Of a stretch of DNA of 64,000 bases, positions 1 to 8,558 are shown piece by piece (within the stretch, counting starts at the first letter, position 1; the number at the start of each line of letters is the position of its first letter). Below the pieces are notes generated by a model that searched no databases, was not told the origin of the DNA, and saw only the letters and a program-made list of their open reading frames with translations. The stretch lies in contig NZ_NXIE01000001.1 of the NCBI RefSeq assembly GCF_004116625.1, positions 620,001 to 684,000 on the forward strand, written 5' to 3'. This DNA is from Halarcobacter mediterraneus. Its GTDB lineage: Bacteria; Campylobacterota; Campylobacteria; Campylobacterales; Arcobacteraceae. The translations under genes were made by a program, and so were the position numbers.

Positions 1-678
1 TTTTTTAAAAATCATGGCTTATTAGGAGTTGATACTCACCATCAATGGCTTACTGTAAGTGGTGGTTCTATAAACTATGTCAATAAAATTGCCCTTGAGG
101 TATCGGGGAAAATATATACTAACTCTACAATTAAATATATAAGAAGAGAAAAAGATAAAGTTATTTTAGTACATGAAGATTCAAGTGAATCAGTTTATGA
201 TAAAGTAATTTTAGCAATGCATGCCCCTGATGCATTTGCAATGTTAGAAAAACCAAGCAAAGATGAAACAGATATTTTATTAAGTTTTAAATACAAAGAT
301 AACGATGCTGTTTTACATACTGATACAAAAGCTTTATTCCCTAATAAAAAAGCCTATGCCGCTTGGAATTACAAAACAGATGGAAAAGAAGACAATGTAA
401 CTCTTTCTTATTGGTTAAATACTTTACAAAATCTAAAAAAAGAAAAAGAGTATTTTGTCTCTTTAAATGAAACACAAAATTTAGATAATATAATTGAAAA
501 GATTAACTATTCCCATCCTCAATTTGATTTAAAAGCCATAAAGGCACAAGAGAAAAGAGAGCTTATAAATGGGAAAAATAATACTTATTATGCAGGAGCA
601 TATTGGAGATATGGTTTCCATGAAGATGGATTATATAGTGCAAATACTATAGCAAAAGAGTTTGGGTGCCAATTATGA
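1..678 (+). CDS. FAD-dependent amine-oxidase-like protein, 5' end outside the window
   Basis: The reading frame is open from base 1 without a start, so only about the last 225 residues are present. The piece looks like the C-terminal half of the NAD/FAD-binding amine-oxidase-like proteins found beside DUF1365 and cyclopropane-fatty-acid synthases. It has a QWLTVSGGSINYV segment (normally QW..V.GGS..YV) and a closing FAD-contact segment with YAGAYWRYGFHEDGL. It overlaps the DUF1365 gene by four bases (ATGA), so the two are translationally coupled. In Rhodobacter, related cluster members act in methylated and furan fatty acid synthesis. A role as a lipid desaturase or oxidase here is inferred from that context. 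Confidence 0.85.
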   Translation, partial: FFKNHGLLGVDTHHQWLTVSGGSINYVNKIALEVSGKIYTNSTIKYIRREKDKVILVHEDSSESVYDKVILAMHAPDAFAMLEKPSKDETDILLSFKYKDNDAVLHTDTKALFPNKKAYAAWNYKTDGKEDNVTLSYWLNTLQNLKKEKEYFVSLNETQNLDNIIEKINYSHPQFDLKAIKAQEKRELINGKNNTYYAGAYWRYGFHEDGLYSANTIAKEFGCQL

Positions 679-1415
679 AACATTTAATTTTTGATGGAAT
701 GATTTATCATAAAAGATTTCTTCCTAAAGAGCATAGTTTTAAATATAAATTTTTTATGCTTGATATTGATTTATCATCTATTAAAGATATTAAAAATAAA
801 GTTTTTTCATATAATAAATTTAACCTATTCTCATTTTATTCAAAAGACCACTTCGGAAATAAAGAAGACTTTTTAAAAAATATAGATTTCTTACTAAAAA
901 GTTTTGCAATTAAACCAACACAAAAGATGAGATTCTTAACTCTTCCAAGAATTGCAGGTTTTGTTTTTAATCCAATTAGTGCATTAATTCTTTTTGAAGA
1001 CAATAAACCAAGCTTTCTTATTGCAGAAGTGCATAATTACAATGGAGGAAGAGTAATCTACCCTGTAGAGCTTACAAGCTCAAATAACAAAATTTATAAA
1101 GGTAGAACTAAAAAAGATATGTATGTTTCTCCATTTTTCAAAAGAGATGGGGATTATGAATTTACATTAGTTTATAATGAAAAAGATTTAAATCTAAGTA
1201 TAACTCTTTTTGAAGATGAAAAGAAAAAATTAACATCTAATTTTACAGCAAAAGCTAAAGAGTTTACAACTAAAAATTTAAGAAGTATATTCTTTAAACA
1301 TACATTCTTAACTTTTTGGGTTGTTACAAGAACAATATATCAAAGTATAAAACTTAAATTATTAGGTTTAAAATGGAATAAACCAATTGAAAAAGATACA
1401 GTAAGGAGATACTGA
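675..1415 (+). CDS. DUF1365 family protein
   Basis: 246-residue DUF1365 protein. It shows the family segments RFLTLPRIAGFVFNPIS (near residue 90), an EVHN motif and MYVSPFF. I chose the ATG at 675, which overlaps the previous stop as ATGA, over the in-frame GTG at 666. The molecular role is unknown. The family is nearly always coupled to a cyclopropane-fatty-acid-synthase-like methyltransferase, as here, where the two genes overlap by one base (TGATG). It probably helps modify unsaturated phospholipid acyl chains at the membrane. Confidence 0.85.
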   Translation: MKHLIFDGMIYHKRFLPKEHSFKYKFFMLDIDLSSIKDIKNKVFSYNKFNLFSFYSKDHFGNKEDFLKNIDFLLKSFAIKPTQKMRFLTLPRIAGFVFNPISALILFEDNKPSFLIAEVHNYNGGRVIYPVELTSSNNKIYKGRTKKDMYVSPFFKRDGDYEFTLVYNEKDLNLSITLFEDEKKKLTSNFTAKAKEFTTKNLRSIFFKHTFLTFWVVTRTIYQSIKLKLLGLKWNKPIEKDTVRRY

Positions 1416-2641
1416 TGGAAACTTTATGGAACAAAATAGGAGATAAATTTCTATCTAAGATAAAAAGAGGTGATTTAGAAGTTCACTTTAGTAATGGTAA
1501 AGTTAAAACCTATGGAGACAAGACTTATCCAAAAGCAACATTAGTTTTAAATAATGGAAATCTTTTTAAAAGATTAACTTTCTATGGAGATATTGGTTTT
1601 GCAGAAAGCTATATGGACAAAGATTTTGATTGCGATGATTTAACTTCATTAATAAAAATTGCTCTTTTAAATTCAAATGAACTTCAAACAAAAAGTGAAG
1701 ATGAAAAGAGTTTTAGTTTATATAATCTATTTCCATTTTTTAATAAAATGAAACATCTTCTTAGAAAAAATTCTAAAACAAGAGCACAGAAAAATATTCA
1801 AGAACACTATGATTTATCAAATGATTTCTTTAAACTTATGCTTGATGATACGATGATGTACTCTGCTGCAGTTTTTCAAAATGAAAATGAAGATTTATTT
1901 GAAGCCCAAAATAGAAAGCTTGATATTTTAGCAAAAAAGCTTAATCTAAAAAAAGGTTCAAAGGTTCTAGAAATTGGTTCTGGTTGGGGAGCTATGGCTA
2001 TGCATTTAGTGAAAAAATATGAATGTGAAGTAACTACTTTAACCCTTTCAAAAGAACAAAAAAAGCTTTGTGAAGATAGATTTAAAGAGCATAAAATAGA
2101 AGAGTCAATAAACATTATGCTTAAAGACTATAGAGATATGCAAGGGCAATTTGATGCAATTATTGCAGTTGAAATGTTTGAAGCTGTTGGGCGTGAGTAT
2201 TTTGATGTTTTCTTTAAAAAATGCCAAAGTTTATTAAACCCAAGTGGTGTTTTAGTTATGCAAATAATTACTATGCCTGACCAAAGATATGATTCATATT
2301 CAAAAGGAACAGACTTTATTCAAAAGTATATTTTCCCAGGAGGACATCTTCCTAGTGTTGGAAAAATACTTGAAACAACAACTAAACATACAAAATTAAA
2401 TTTACTTCATATGGAAGAGTTCACTGAACATTATGCAAAAACACTAAATGTTTGGCATAAAAACTTTTTAGACAATCTTGATGAAGTTCAAAAGTTAGGT
2501 TTTGATGAATACTTTATCAGAATGTGGAAGATGTATCTTTGTTATTGTGAAGCTGGATTCTTAACAAGAAATATCAATCTTGTTCAACTAGTATTTACAA
2601 GATATGAAAACATAAATTTAAATAAAGGACTTGTGGCATGA
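1415..2641 (+). CDS. Cyclopropane-fatty-acyl-phospholipid synthase family methyltransferase
   Basis: 408-residue SAM-dependent enzyme that adds a methylene or methyl group to double bonds of membrane phospholipid acyl chains. The N-terminal 110 or so residues form the lipid-side domain. The catalytic part begins with an EHYDLSNDFF motif near residue 130, then the SAM-binding loop VLEIGSGWGAMA near 185, EMFEAVGREYF near 250, and a C-terminal YLCYCEAGF segment near 375 typical of the family. A strong AAGGAG precedes the ATG. Whether the product is a cyclopropane or a methyl-branched/furan precursor cannot be told, because the neighbouring oxidase and DUF1365 genes favour the latter in other bacteria. 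Confidence 0.92.
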   Translation: METLWNKIGDKFLSKIKRGDLEVHFSNGKVKTYGDKTYPKATLVLNNGNLFKRLTFYGDIGFAESYMDKDFDCDDLTSLIKIALLNSNELQTKSEDEKSFSLYNLFPFFNKMKHLLRKNSKTRAQKNIQEHYDLSNDFFKLMLDDTMMYSAAVFQNENEDLFEAQNRKLDILAKKLNLKKGSKVLEIGSGWGAMAMHLVKKYECEVTTLTLSKEQKKLCEDRFKEHKIEESINIMLKDYRDMQGQFDAIIAVEMFEAVGREYFDVFFKKCQSLLNPSGVLVMQIITMPDQRYDSYSKGTDFIQKYIFPGGHLPSVGKILETTTKHTKLNLLHMEEFTEHYAKTLNVWHKNFLDNLDEVQKLGFDEYFIRMWKMYLCYCEAGFLTRNINLVQLVFTRYENINLNKGLVA

Positions 2642-3192
2642 AAAATTTAAATAGATTTTTTAGCATATTTTTAATTGCTTTAGCAATTTTATTTTTTACA
2701 GGATGTAGCAAAATGCAAATAGAAGATTTTAAAAACAAAAGCCCAGAGTTTGTACCTCAAGAATATTTTAACGGTAAACTAACAGCTTATGGGTTAGTAA
2801 AAGATAGAAGTGGAAAAATCATCAGAACTTTTAAGGGAACTCTTATTGGTTCTTGGGATGAAAATGGTGTTGGAACTTTAAATGAAGAGTTTCTTTATGA
2901 TGATGGAGAGGAGCTTACAAGAGTTTGGAAGTTAGTACCTACTGGTGAAAAAACTTTTGATGCAACTGCAGGAGATATAGTAGGAACTGCTAAAATGCAA
3001 GCTTTAGGGAATACAGTTATGATGGATTATGTAATGAGAGTTCCTTATAATGATAGCACTATAGATATTAGTGTAAAAGACTGGCTTCATTTACAAGAAG
3101 ATGGTGTAATTATAAACCACTCAAAAATGAAAAAGTTTGGCTTTACAGTTGGAGAACTAGTTATTACAATAATAAAAGATTTTCCTAATTGA
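2638..3192 (+). CDS. DUF3833 lipoprotein
   Basis: 184 residues with a lipoprotein signal peptide: charged start, hydrophobic stretch and lipobox LFFTGC with the acylated cysteine at residue 23. The mature part is a small beta-rich domain (FNGKLTAYGLVKDRSGK..., TFDATAGDIVGTA) matching DUF3833. This family is a regular fourth member of the amine oxidase/DUF1365/CFA-synthase cluster. It overlaps the methyltransferase by four bases (ATGA). A lipocalin-like lipid-carrying role at the inner face of the outer membrane is plausible but unproven. Confidence 0.85.
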   Translation: MKNLNRFFSIFLIALAILFFTGCSKMQIEDFKNKSPEFVPQEYFNGKLTAYGLVKDRSGKIIRTFKGTLIGSWDENGVGTLNEEFLYDDGEELTRVWKLVPTGEKTFDATAGDIVGTAKMQALGNTVMMDYVMRVPYNDSTIDISVKDWLHLQEDGVIINHSKMKKFGFTVGELVITIIKDFPN

Positions 3193-3240
3193 CATATTTA
3201 TCCTACAAAAAAACATTATATTAACATAAAATAGTCCCTA

Positions 3241-3300
3241 AAGAACTTGAATATAAGATTTTGTTTATTTCCCTACTTTAAAATCTTTCAAGTTCTTTTC
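3241..3300 (+). terminator. Long stem-loop after the lipid operon
   Basis: Left arm AAGAACTTGAA (3241-3251) plus AGATTTT (3256-3262) pairs with AAAATCT (3280-3286) plus TTCAAGTTCTT (3287-3297). A four-base bulge interrupts the left arm and the loop is 17 bases. T-rich sequence follows. It most likely ends the lipid operon. No TPP-riboswitch sequence is visible in the rest of the 172-base gap before thiD. Confidence 0.7.
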
Positions 3301-3364
3301 TATTCTAATTACTTTTTAATATAAGATTCAAGACAATATCATAAATGAAAATCTAAGGATAATA

Positions 3365-4150
3365 ATGAAAATCGTTTTAACAATTGCTGGAAGTGACAGT
3401 AGTGGTGGAGCTGGTATTCAAGCTGATTTAAAAACATTTGAAGCTTTTGGAGTATTTGCTTGCAGTGCTTTGACTGTTTTAACAGCCCAAAACACTCAAG
3501 GAGTAAGTAATATTCAAGAAATCTCACCAGAGTTTGTACAAGAACAAATACAGAAAGTTTTAGAAGATTTTGATATAAGTGCTATAAAAATAGGAATGCT
3601 TTTTTCAAATGAAATTATTGATATTGTAAGAGAAACTATCAAAGATTTAAATATTCCCATAATTTTTGATCCAGTATTTATTTCAAAAGCAGGTTCAAAA
3701 CTTCTAAATGATGATGCAATTGAAAACTTAAAATCTTTATTCCCTTATGCTAATATCATTACTCCAAACCTTTATGAGGCAAAAGAGTTATTTGATTATG
3801 ATTTATTAAATGAAAAAGCAATTAATGAAATTTCAAAATTACCTTGTAAGGTAGTAATAAAAAATGATATTATAAAAAAAGATAATGAAGATTTTAGTAT
3901 GGACACACTTTTTGACAAAGAAAACAAAAAAGTTTTTTATACAAAATTAGTTTCAACAGACAATAATCACGGAACAGGTTGTAGCTTTTCAAGTGCAATT
4001 GCAGCAAATATTGCCTTAGGTAAGTCTTTAGAAGAAGCTATTAAGATTTCAAAAGAGTTTATATATCAAGCTATTTTAAATGCTCCAAATATAGGTCATG
4101 GAAAAGGGCCAATCGCCCATAAAAAAGGAAAAGAATGTCTGAAAGATTAA
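3365..4150 (+). CDS. thiD: Hydroxymethylpyrimidine/phosphomethylpyrimidine kinase ThiD
   Basis: 261-residue ribokinase-fold enzyme that phosphorylates HMP and HMP-phosphate to HMP-PP, the pyrimidine half of thiamine. The N-terminus carries AGSDSSGGAGIQADLKTF (residues 8-25, substrate binding). The C-terminal anion-hole/ATP loop is NNHGTGCSFSSA near residue 199. Length and motifs are normal. The start has an AAGGA six bases upstream. The last 16 bases overlap thiE, so the next pathway step is translationally coupled. Confidence 0.95.
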   Translation: MKIVLTIAGSDSSGGAGIQADLKTFEAFGVFACSALTVLTAQNTQGVSNIQEISPEFVQEQIQKVLEDFDISAIKIGMLFSNEIIDIVRETIKDLNIPIIFDPVFISKAGSKLLNDDAIENLKSLFPYANIITPNLYEAKELFDYDLLNEKAINEISKLPCKVVIKNDIIKKDNEDFSMDTLFDKENKKVFYTKLVSTDNNHGTGCSFSSAIAANIALGKSLEEAIKISKEFIYQAILNAPNIGHGKGPIAHKKGKECLKD

Positions 4151-4752
4151 AAGGTCTTTATGTAATTAGTGATGATATTTTAACACCTAAAAATACTATT
4201 TTAAAACAAATTGAAGAGGCTTTAAAAGGTGGTGCTAAAATAGTACAACTTAGAGATAAAATTTCTAAAGATGAAGAGATAGAAGAACTTATTTTAAAAT
4301 TGCAAGAACTATGCAGAAGATATCAAGCAATATTTATTTTAAATGATAGGATTGAATTAGCTATAAAACTTAAATGTGATGGTCTTCATATTGGGAAAAG
4401 TGACCACCATAGAGTTGAAGAAGTTAGAAAAGATTACAAAGGTATCTTAGGAATTTCATGTTATGGAAACTTAGACCTTGCAAAAGAGATGGAAAGAAAA
4501 AATGTAGATTATGTAGCTTTTGGTTCTTTTTTTACTTCAAAGACAAAACCAAATGCACCTACAGCAAATAAAAAAATTATTAAACAAGCAAAAGAAGAAC
4601 TTAAAATTCCTGTTTGTGTAATTGGTGGAATCACAAGTGAAAACTCTAAAGAACTTATAAAAGAAGGTGCAAATATGACAGCTGTTATAAGTGATATTTG
4701 GAAAAGTACAGATATAAAAAAACAATGTGAGAGCTATAACTTTAAGATATAA
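4135..4752 (+). CDS. thiE: Thiamine-phosphate synthase ThiE
   Basis: 205-residue TIM-barrel enzyme that joins HMP-PP and thiazole phosphate into thiamine phosphate. Diagnostic segments are IVQLRDK near residue 36, LNDRIELAIKLKCDGLHIG near 68-86, an YVAFGSFFTSKTKP loop near 125 and IGGITSEN near 160. The ATG lies inside the end of thiD and the two frames overlap by 16 bases. Together they make the two central steps of thiamine assembly in one transcript. Confidence 0.95.
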   Translation: MSERLKGLYVISDDILTPKNTILKQIEEALKGGAKIVQLRDKISKDEEIEELILKLQELCRRYQAIFILNDRIELAIKLKCDGLHIGKSDHHRVEEVRKDYKGILGISCYGNLDLAKEMERKNVDYVAFGSFFTSKTKPNAPTANKKIIKQAKEELKIPVCVIGGITSENSKELIKEGANMTAVISDIWKSTDIKKQCESYNFKI

Positions 4753-4763
4753 AAGGAATAAGA

Positions 4764-5126
4764 ATGAGAAAAAAAGGAATTATTTTTATTGCCCATGGTA
4801 GTAAAAAAGAAGAATCTAATAAAGAGTTTATAGAAATGGTAAATAAAATTTCTCAAAAAGACAATAATTATGATTTTATAAAACCAGCTTTTTTGGAACT
4901 TGTTACCCCTGATATAAAAAGTGTTGCAACTGAGTTTATTATAAAAGGAGCAAAAAGAATTGTTTTTTATCCTTTTTTTCTAAACTCAGGGAAACATGTT
5001 CAAATTGACATTCCAAACATAATAAAAGATTTAAGAGAAGAAGCTCCAGAAGTTAATTTTGAACTTTTACCTCATTTTGGGAAATCCCAAAAAATAGAAG
5101 AAATCATTTTAAGTGATATAAACTAA
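4764..5126 (+). CDS. CbiX/SirB-type sirohydrochlorin chelatase
   Basis: 120-residue single-domain protein of the short CbiX type. This family inserts Co or Fe into sirohydrochlorin on the way to cobalamin or siroheme. The N-terminus has the metal-binding IIFIAHGSKKEESN motif, and a second histidine sits in the segment NSGKHVQIDIP near residue 75. It follows thiE by 11 bases with an AGGA site. The sequence does not say which metal is inserted, and no other siroheme or B12 gene is nearby. Confidence 0.8.
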   Translation: MRKKGIIFIAHGSKKEESNKEFIEMVNKISQKDNNYDFIKPAFLELVTPDIKSVATEFIIKGAKRIVFYPFFLNSGKHVQIDIPNIIKDLREEAPEVNFELLPHFGKSQKIEEIILSDIN

Positions 5127-5183
5127 CATTTATTTACTACAAAAATATTATAAGAAGATATAAAATAAAATGAAGGAAAAAAT

Positions 5184-6071
5184 ATGATGAATTTGAAAAT
5201 TGCACTTGAATGGTTTATGAACCCTGACCACTTACCTTTCATAGCAGGAGTTTATACTAATGCTTACTTAAAAGAAGGATTAGAAGTTGAACTTATTGAG
5301 CCTAAAGAGCATTATGATGGATTTAAAGAATTAACCGAAAATAAAATTGATATTCATATAAATGAACCTATCCACCTTTTTGAACACTATTTTGAAGGCA
5401 TAAAGTCTTTAGGTACTTTTTTTGAAACAGATGGTGGAGTTTTAGTTAGAAAAGAGAGTGTTAATAAATTAAAAGAGAATAAAAAATTTAAAATAACAAC
5501 ACCTGAAGCAAATGAAATTACAAATAGAATTGGTTTTGAAATTTTAAATAGATATGCAAAAAAAGAAGGTTTTGAATTAGACAGAAAAAATATTGAATTT
5601 GTACAAAAAGATTTTTGGCATATAAATAACCTAAAAGAAGATGAAACTTTAGATGCTGCTTGGTTATGCTTTTACAATTTTGAAGCAATTGAAGCTAGTT
5701 ATGAAGGTTTTGAGTTTTTATTTATAGATCAAAAGCTTTCACCTTATCCTAATTTTTCTGCTTTAGAACTAATTTCTACAAATGAGACTTTTGAAAAAAA
5801 ATTTAGAGAATTAAATATTTTTATGAAAGTTACAAAAGATATGATGCAAAGACTTCAAGATGTAGACTTTGCAAAAGATGTTTATTATAAATTTACAGAG
5901 GAAAACAAATCTGAACTTATGGATAAAATTATTGAAGATACAATTACAAGATTTAATGAAAATTTTGCACCAAGTGATTACCAATGGAAAAATCTATATT
6001 CATTTTTAGAAGAGTTAAATATTATAAAACTAACTAAGAAAAAATATGAATCAATTTGGTACCATAACTAA
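5184..6071 (+). CDS. NMT1/THI5-like protein without a signal peptide
   Basis: 295 residues of periplasmic-binding-protein fold resembling ThiY and THI5 pyrimidine-binding proteins: LEWFMNPDHLPFIAGV at the start, a DIHINEPIHLFEH segment near residue 56, and DAAWLCFYNFEAIEAS near 160. There is no signal peptide or lipobox, and no in-frame upstream start could add one. No permease or ATPase gene is adjacent. It is therefore probably cytosolic. It lies between thiDE/chelatase and pdxH, so handling of a thiamine pyrimidine or PLP-related compound is likely. Fungal-type THI5 catalysis is possible but not supported: the position of the PLP lysine appears to be N60, and the CCCxC motif is absent. A histidine (H64) is retained. 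Confidence 0.75.
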   Translation: MMNLKIALEWFMNPDHLPFIAGVYTNAYLKEGLEVELIEPKEHYDGFKELTENKIDIHINEPIHLFEHYFEGIKSLGTFFETDGGVLVRKESVNKLKENKKFKITTPEANEITNRIGFEILNRYAKKEGFELDRKNIEFVQKDFWHINNLKEDETLDAAWLCFYNFEAIEASYEGFEFLFIDQKLSPYPNFSALELISTNETFEKKFRELNIFMKVTKDMMQRLQDVDFAKDVYYKFTEENKSELMDKIIEDTITRFNENFAPSDYQWKNLYSFLEELNIIKLTKKKYESIWYHN

Positions 6072-6087
6072 AAACAAAGGATATAAA

Positions 6088-6354
6088 ATGTTAAAAGAAT
6101 TAATCTACTCAGGCTTAGGCGCTGCTGTTATTGTTAAACATAAAGTTGAAGAAGAAATAAAAACTTTAGAAAAAAAAGGCAAAATTAAAAAATCTGATGC
6201 TAAAGAGTTTTTAAAAAGCTTAGAGAAGAAAGGCAAAGCAGAAGATAAAAGAGTAAAAAAACAAATCAAAGCTTTAATAAAAGAAGCTATTGAAGACTTA
6301 GATTTAGTTACAAAAAAAGATTTAGAAAAATTAAAAGAAGAATTAAAAAAATAA
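6088..6354 (+). CDS. Small phasin-like helical protein
   Basis: 88 residues. I chose the ATG at 6088 because it has an AAAGGA eight bases upstream; an earlier in-frame ATG at 6046 lies inside the previous gene and has no such site. A short hydrophobic start (LIYSGLGAAVIV) is followed by a long, highly charged lysine/glutamate helix that should form coiled coil. This resembles phasin-family (PhaF-like) small proteins, which coat granules or act as chaperones. No polyhydroxyalkanoate genes are nearby, so the function is open. Confidence 0.7.
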   Translation: MLKELIYSGLGAAVIVKHKVEEEIKTLEKKGKIKKSDAKEFLKSLEKKGKAEDKRVKKQIKALIKEAIEDLDLVTKKDLEKLKEELKK

Positions 6355-6367
6355 TCTGGAGATTCAA

Positions 6368-7009
6368 ATGCCTGACTTATCAAAAATGAGACAAGAATAT
6401 GTTTCAAAAGGCTTACATAAAGAGGACTTAGAAATAAATCCTTTTAAACAGTTTGAAAAATGGTTTAATCAAGCTTTAGAAGCTGAACTTATAGAACCTA
6501 ATGCCTTTACTTTAAGTACAGTTGGACTTGATTTAAAACCAAGTCAAAGAACTGTTTTACTTAAAATGTATGATGAAAAAGGTTTTGTATTTTTTTCAAA
6601 TTATAAAAGTAAAAAATCACATCATATTGATGAAAACCCAAATGTCTCAGCTCACTTTGCTTGGTTAGGTCTTGAAAGACAAGTAAGAATTGAAGGAAAA
6701 ATTTCTAAAATTTCTAAAACTGCTTCTATGAAATATTTTTTATCTAGACCAAAAGGTAGTCAACTTGGGGCTTGGGTTTCTCACCAAAGTCAAGTTGTAA
6801 ACTCAAGAAGTGTTTTAGAATCAAAGTTTGATGAAATGAGAAAAAAGTTTTCAAAAGGAGAGATTCCTTTTCCCTCATTTTGGGGTGGTTATCAAATAGT
6901 TCCTACTTACTTTGAATTTTGGCAAGGTGGATTAAATAGACTGCATGATAGATTTATTTATGAACTAAAAGATGATGAAACTTGGGATATTAATAGATTA
7001 GAACCATAA
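6368..7009 (+). CDS. pdxH: Pyridoxamine 5'-phosphate oxidase PdxH
   Basis: 213-residue FMN enzyme oxidising PNP or PMP to pyridoxal 5'-phosphate. Typical segments are MRQEYVSKGL at the N-terminus, SQRTVLLKMYDEKGFVFFSN (FMN/substrate site, residues 58-77), SRPKGSQLGAWVSHQSQ near 128 and the C-terminal EFWQGGLNRLHDR. Length is normal for the family. It begins 13 bases after the phasin-like gene in the same run as thiDE, so PLP supply is co-expressed with thiamine genes. Confidence 0.95.
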   Translation: MPDLSKMRQEYVSKGLHKEDLEINPFKQFEKWFNQALEAELIEPNAFTLSTVGLDLKPSQRTVLLKMYDEKGFVFFSNYKSKKSHHIDENPNVSAHFAWLGLERQVRIEGKISKISKTASMKYFLSRPKGSQLGAWVSHQSQVVNSRSVLESKFDEMRKKFSKGEIPFPSFWGGYQIVPTYFEFWQGGLNRLHDRFIYELKDDETWDINRLEP

Positions 7010-7019
7010 AGGATTTATT

Positions 7020-8558
7020 ATAAAATTTTATTCACCACTTAGAGTTTACAGGGTTTTTATATTTTTATTAACGGTTTATTTAGTAATCAAAAAAAAGAAA
7101 AGCTTTTTATTTATAAGACCACTTAAGCCAAAAAAATTAAAACATACAATTGTTAAATTAGGAGCTTCATTTATAAAATTAGCACAAGTTCTTGCTACGA
7201 GATCTGATTTTTTTAATGAAGAGTATTTAGATGAATTAAAAAATCTACATGATCAAATACCACCTATGAAACAAAAAGATTTTGAAGAGATTTATAATAT
7301 TGCTTTCAAAGAAAAAGAAATCTTTAAAGAGTTTGATAAAGAACCTATTGCTTCAGCTTCAATTGGTCAAGTTCATAAAGCAATTTTACAAAATGATAAA
7401 AAAGTTGCAGTAAAACTAAGAAGAAAAGGTATTAAACAACAAGTTTTAGCAGATATAAAAATAATAAATATTTTTAATTCATTATTTAAACCTTTGTTTT
7501 CAAGTTACACTAAAAATTCTATTGAAGCCGTAATCTCAGAGTTTTCAAAGATGATTGTTGAAGAAGTTAGTTTAAATCAAGAGTTTCAAAACTTAAAAAA
7601 CTTTAGAAAAGTATATAAGAAACAAAAAGTAAAATTCCCAAAACCATATAAAAAACACTCTTGTGACGATGCTTTAGTTATGAGTTTTGAAGAAGGTTTT
7701 AGATTTGATGATAAAGAAAACATCTTTAAACATAACATCGATTTTAAAAAGATTATCTCAAATCTAGTTGACTTTTATACAACTCAAATGCTTATAAACG
7801 GATACTTTCATGCGGACCCACATCCTGGAAACTTACTTGTAAATAAAAAAGGTGAACTCATTTTACTTGATTTTGGAATGGTAAAAACTGTTCCTAGTGA
7901 AAAAAGAGTTGCAATAATTGAGTTAATAAAAGCTGCAAATGAGCAAGACTATGAAAGCTATATCAATGCAAACAAAAAACTTGGAACAATAGCTTATGAA
8001 GCACCAATGAGTGAACTTACAGAGTTTACATCTAAAATGTTTGATATTTTCTCAAATGATAATCTTGATAGTGAATCAATGCAAAAACTTGCTTTTGAGA
8101 TTCTTGAAAGTACAAGAGATTTACCTTTTAAACTTCCAAGTGATGCAATTTATATTTTAAGAGTTAGTGCTATTATTGAAGGTTTAGGAACAACTTATAT
8201 AGAAAACTTTAATGGAGTAAAAGATATTTTACCAATACTTCAAAAAAATCTTCCAAAAGCTTTAGGTGCAAAAGAATCAATATCTGAGACAATTATTGAA
8301 GAAATAAAAGATTTACCTTTTATTGTAAAAGATTTTAAAACAATGATAAAAAAAGCTAGTGAAGGAAGCTTAGAAGTAGAACTCTCACGTAATCAACTTG
8401 AATATATTCAAGAGTCAACTAAAAAGCAAATAAAAACTTATAGTATCTCATTTGCTTTTTTCTTTGGTGCAATTTTTTATTTACTATATGGTTTTGAACC
8501 AAAAGAGATTTCACTAGTACTTTTTGCATTAGGATTTATAAGGATTTTATATAAATGA
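7020..8558 (+). CDS. ABC1/UbiB family atypical kinase, probable AUA start
   Basis: The frame is family-like from about 7020, but the first ATG/GTG/TTG in frame is at 7266, far inside the protein. AAAGGA (7008-7013) sits six bases before an ATA at 7020, and ATAAAATTTTAT would read (M)KFY. Starting there gives 512 residues, close to normal UbiB. Visible motifs are a KLGASFIKLAQVLATRSDF helix (the KxGQ region, here KLAQ), an ASASIGQVHKA alanine-rich loop, KVAVKLRR, NGYFHADPHPGNLLV and LLDFGMV, and a C-terminal hydrophobic hairpin anchoring it in the membrane. Relatives support ubiquinone synthesis or lipid homeostasis. Starting at 7266 would delete the KxGQ region. Confidence 0.85.
   Translation: MKFYSPLRVYRVFIFLLTVYLVIKKKKSFLFIRPLKPKKLKHTIVKLGASFIKLAQVLATRSDFFNEEYLDELKNLHDQIPPMKQKDFEEIYNIAFKEKEIFKEFDKEPIASASIGQVHKAILQNDKKVAVKLRRKGIKQQVLADIKIINIFNSLFKPLFSSYTKNSIEAVISEFSKMIVEEVSLNQEFQNLKNFRKVYKKQKVKFPKPYKKHSCDDALVMSFEEGFRFDDKENIFKHNIDFKKIISNLVDFYTTQMLINGYFHADPHPGNLLVNKKGELILLDFGMVKTVPSEKRVAIIELIKAANEQDYESYINANKKLGTIAYEAPMSELTEFTSKMFDIFSNDNLDSESMQKLAFEILESTRDLPFKLPSDAIYILRVSAIIEGLGTTYIENFNGVKDILPILQKNLPKALGAKESISETIIEEIKDLPFIVKDFKTMIKKASEGSLEVELSRNQLEYIQESTKKQIKTYSISFAFFFGAIFYLLYGFEPKEISLVLFALGFIRILYK

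Noticed and set aside
3193-3364. TPP riboswitch before thiD
   Set aside because: The gap holds a simple long hairpin; none of the conserved TPP-aptamer segments (CTGAGA, ACCTGATC...) is present.
5184-6071. Calling this gene a true THI5 HMP-P synthase
   Set aside because: The CCCxC motif and the PLP lysine are not seen, so only a THI5-like fold is claimed.
7266-8558. UbiB-like gene starting at the first ATG
   Set aside because: It would drop the conserved KxGQ-region helix that is clearly encoded upstream in the same frame.
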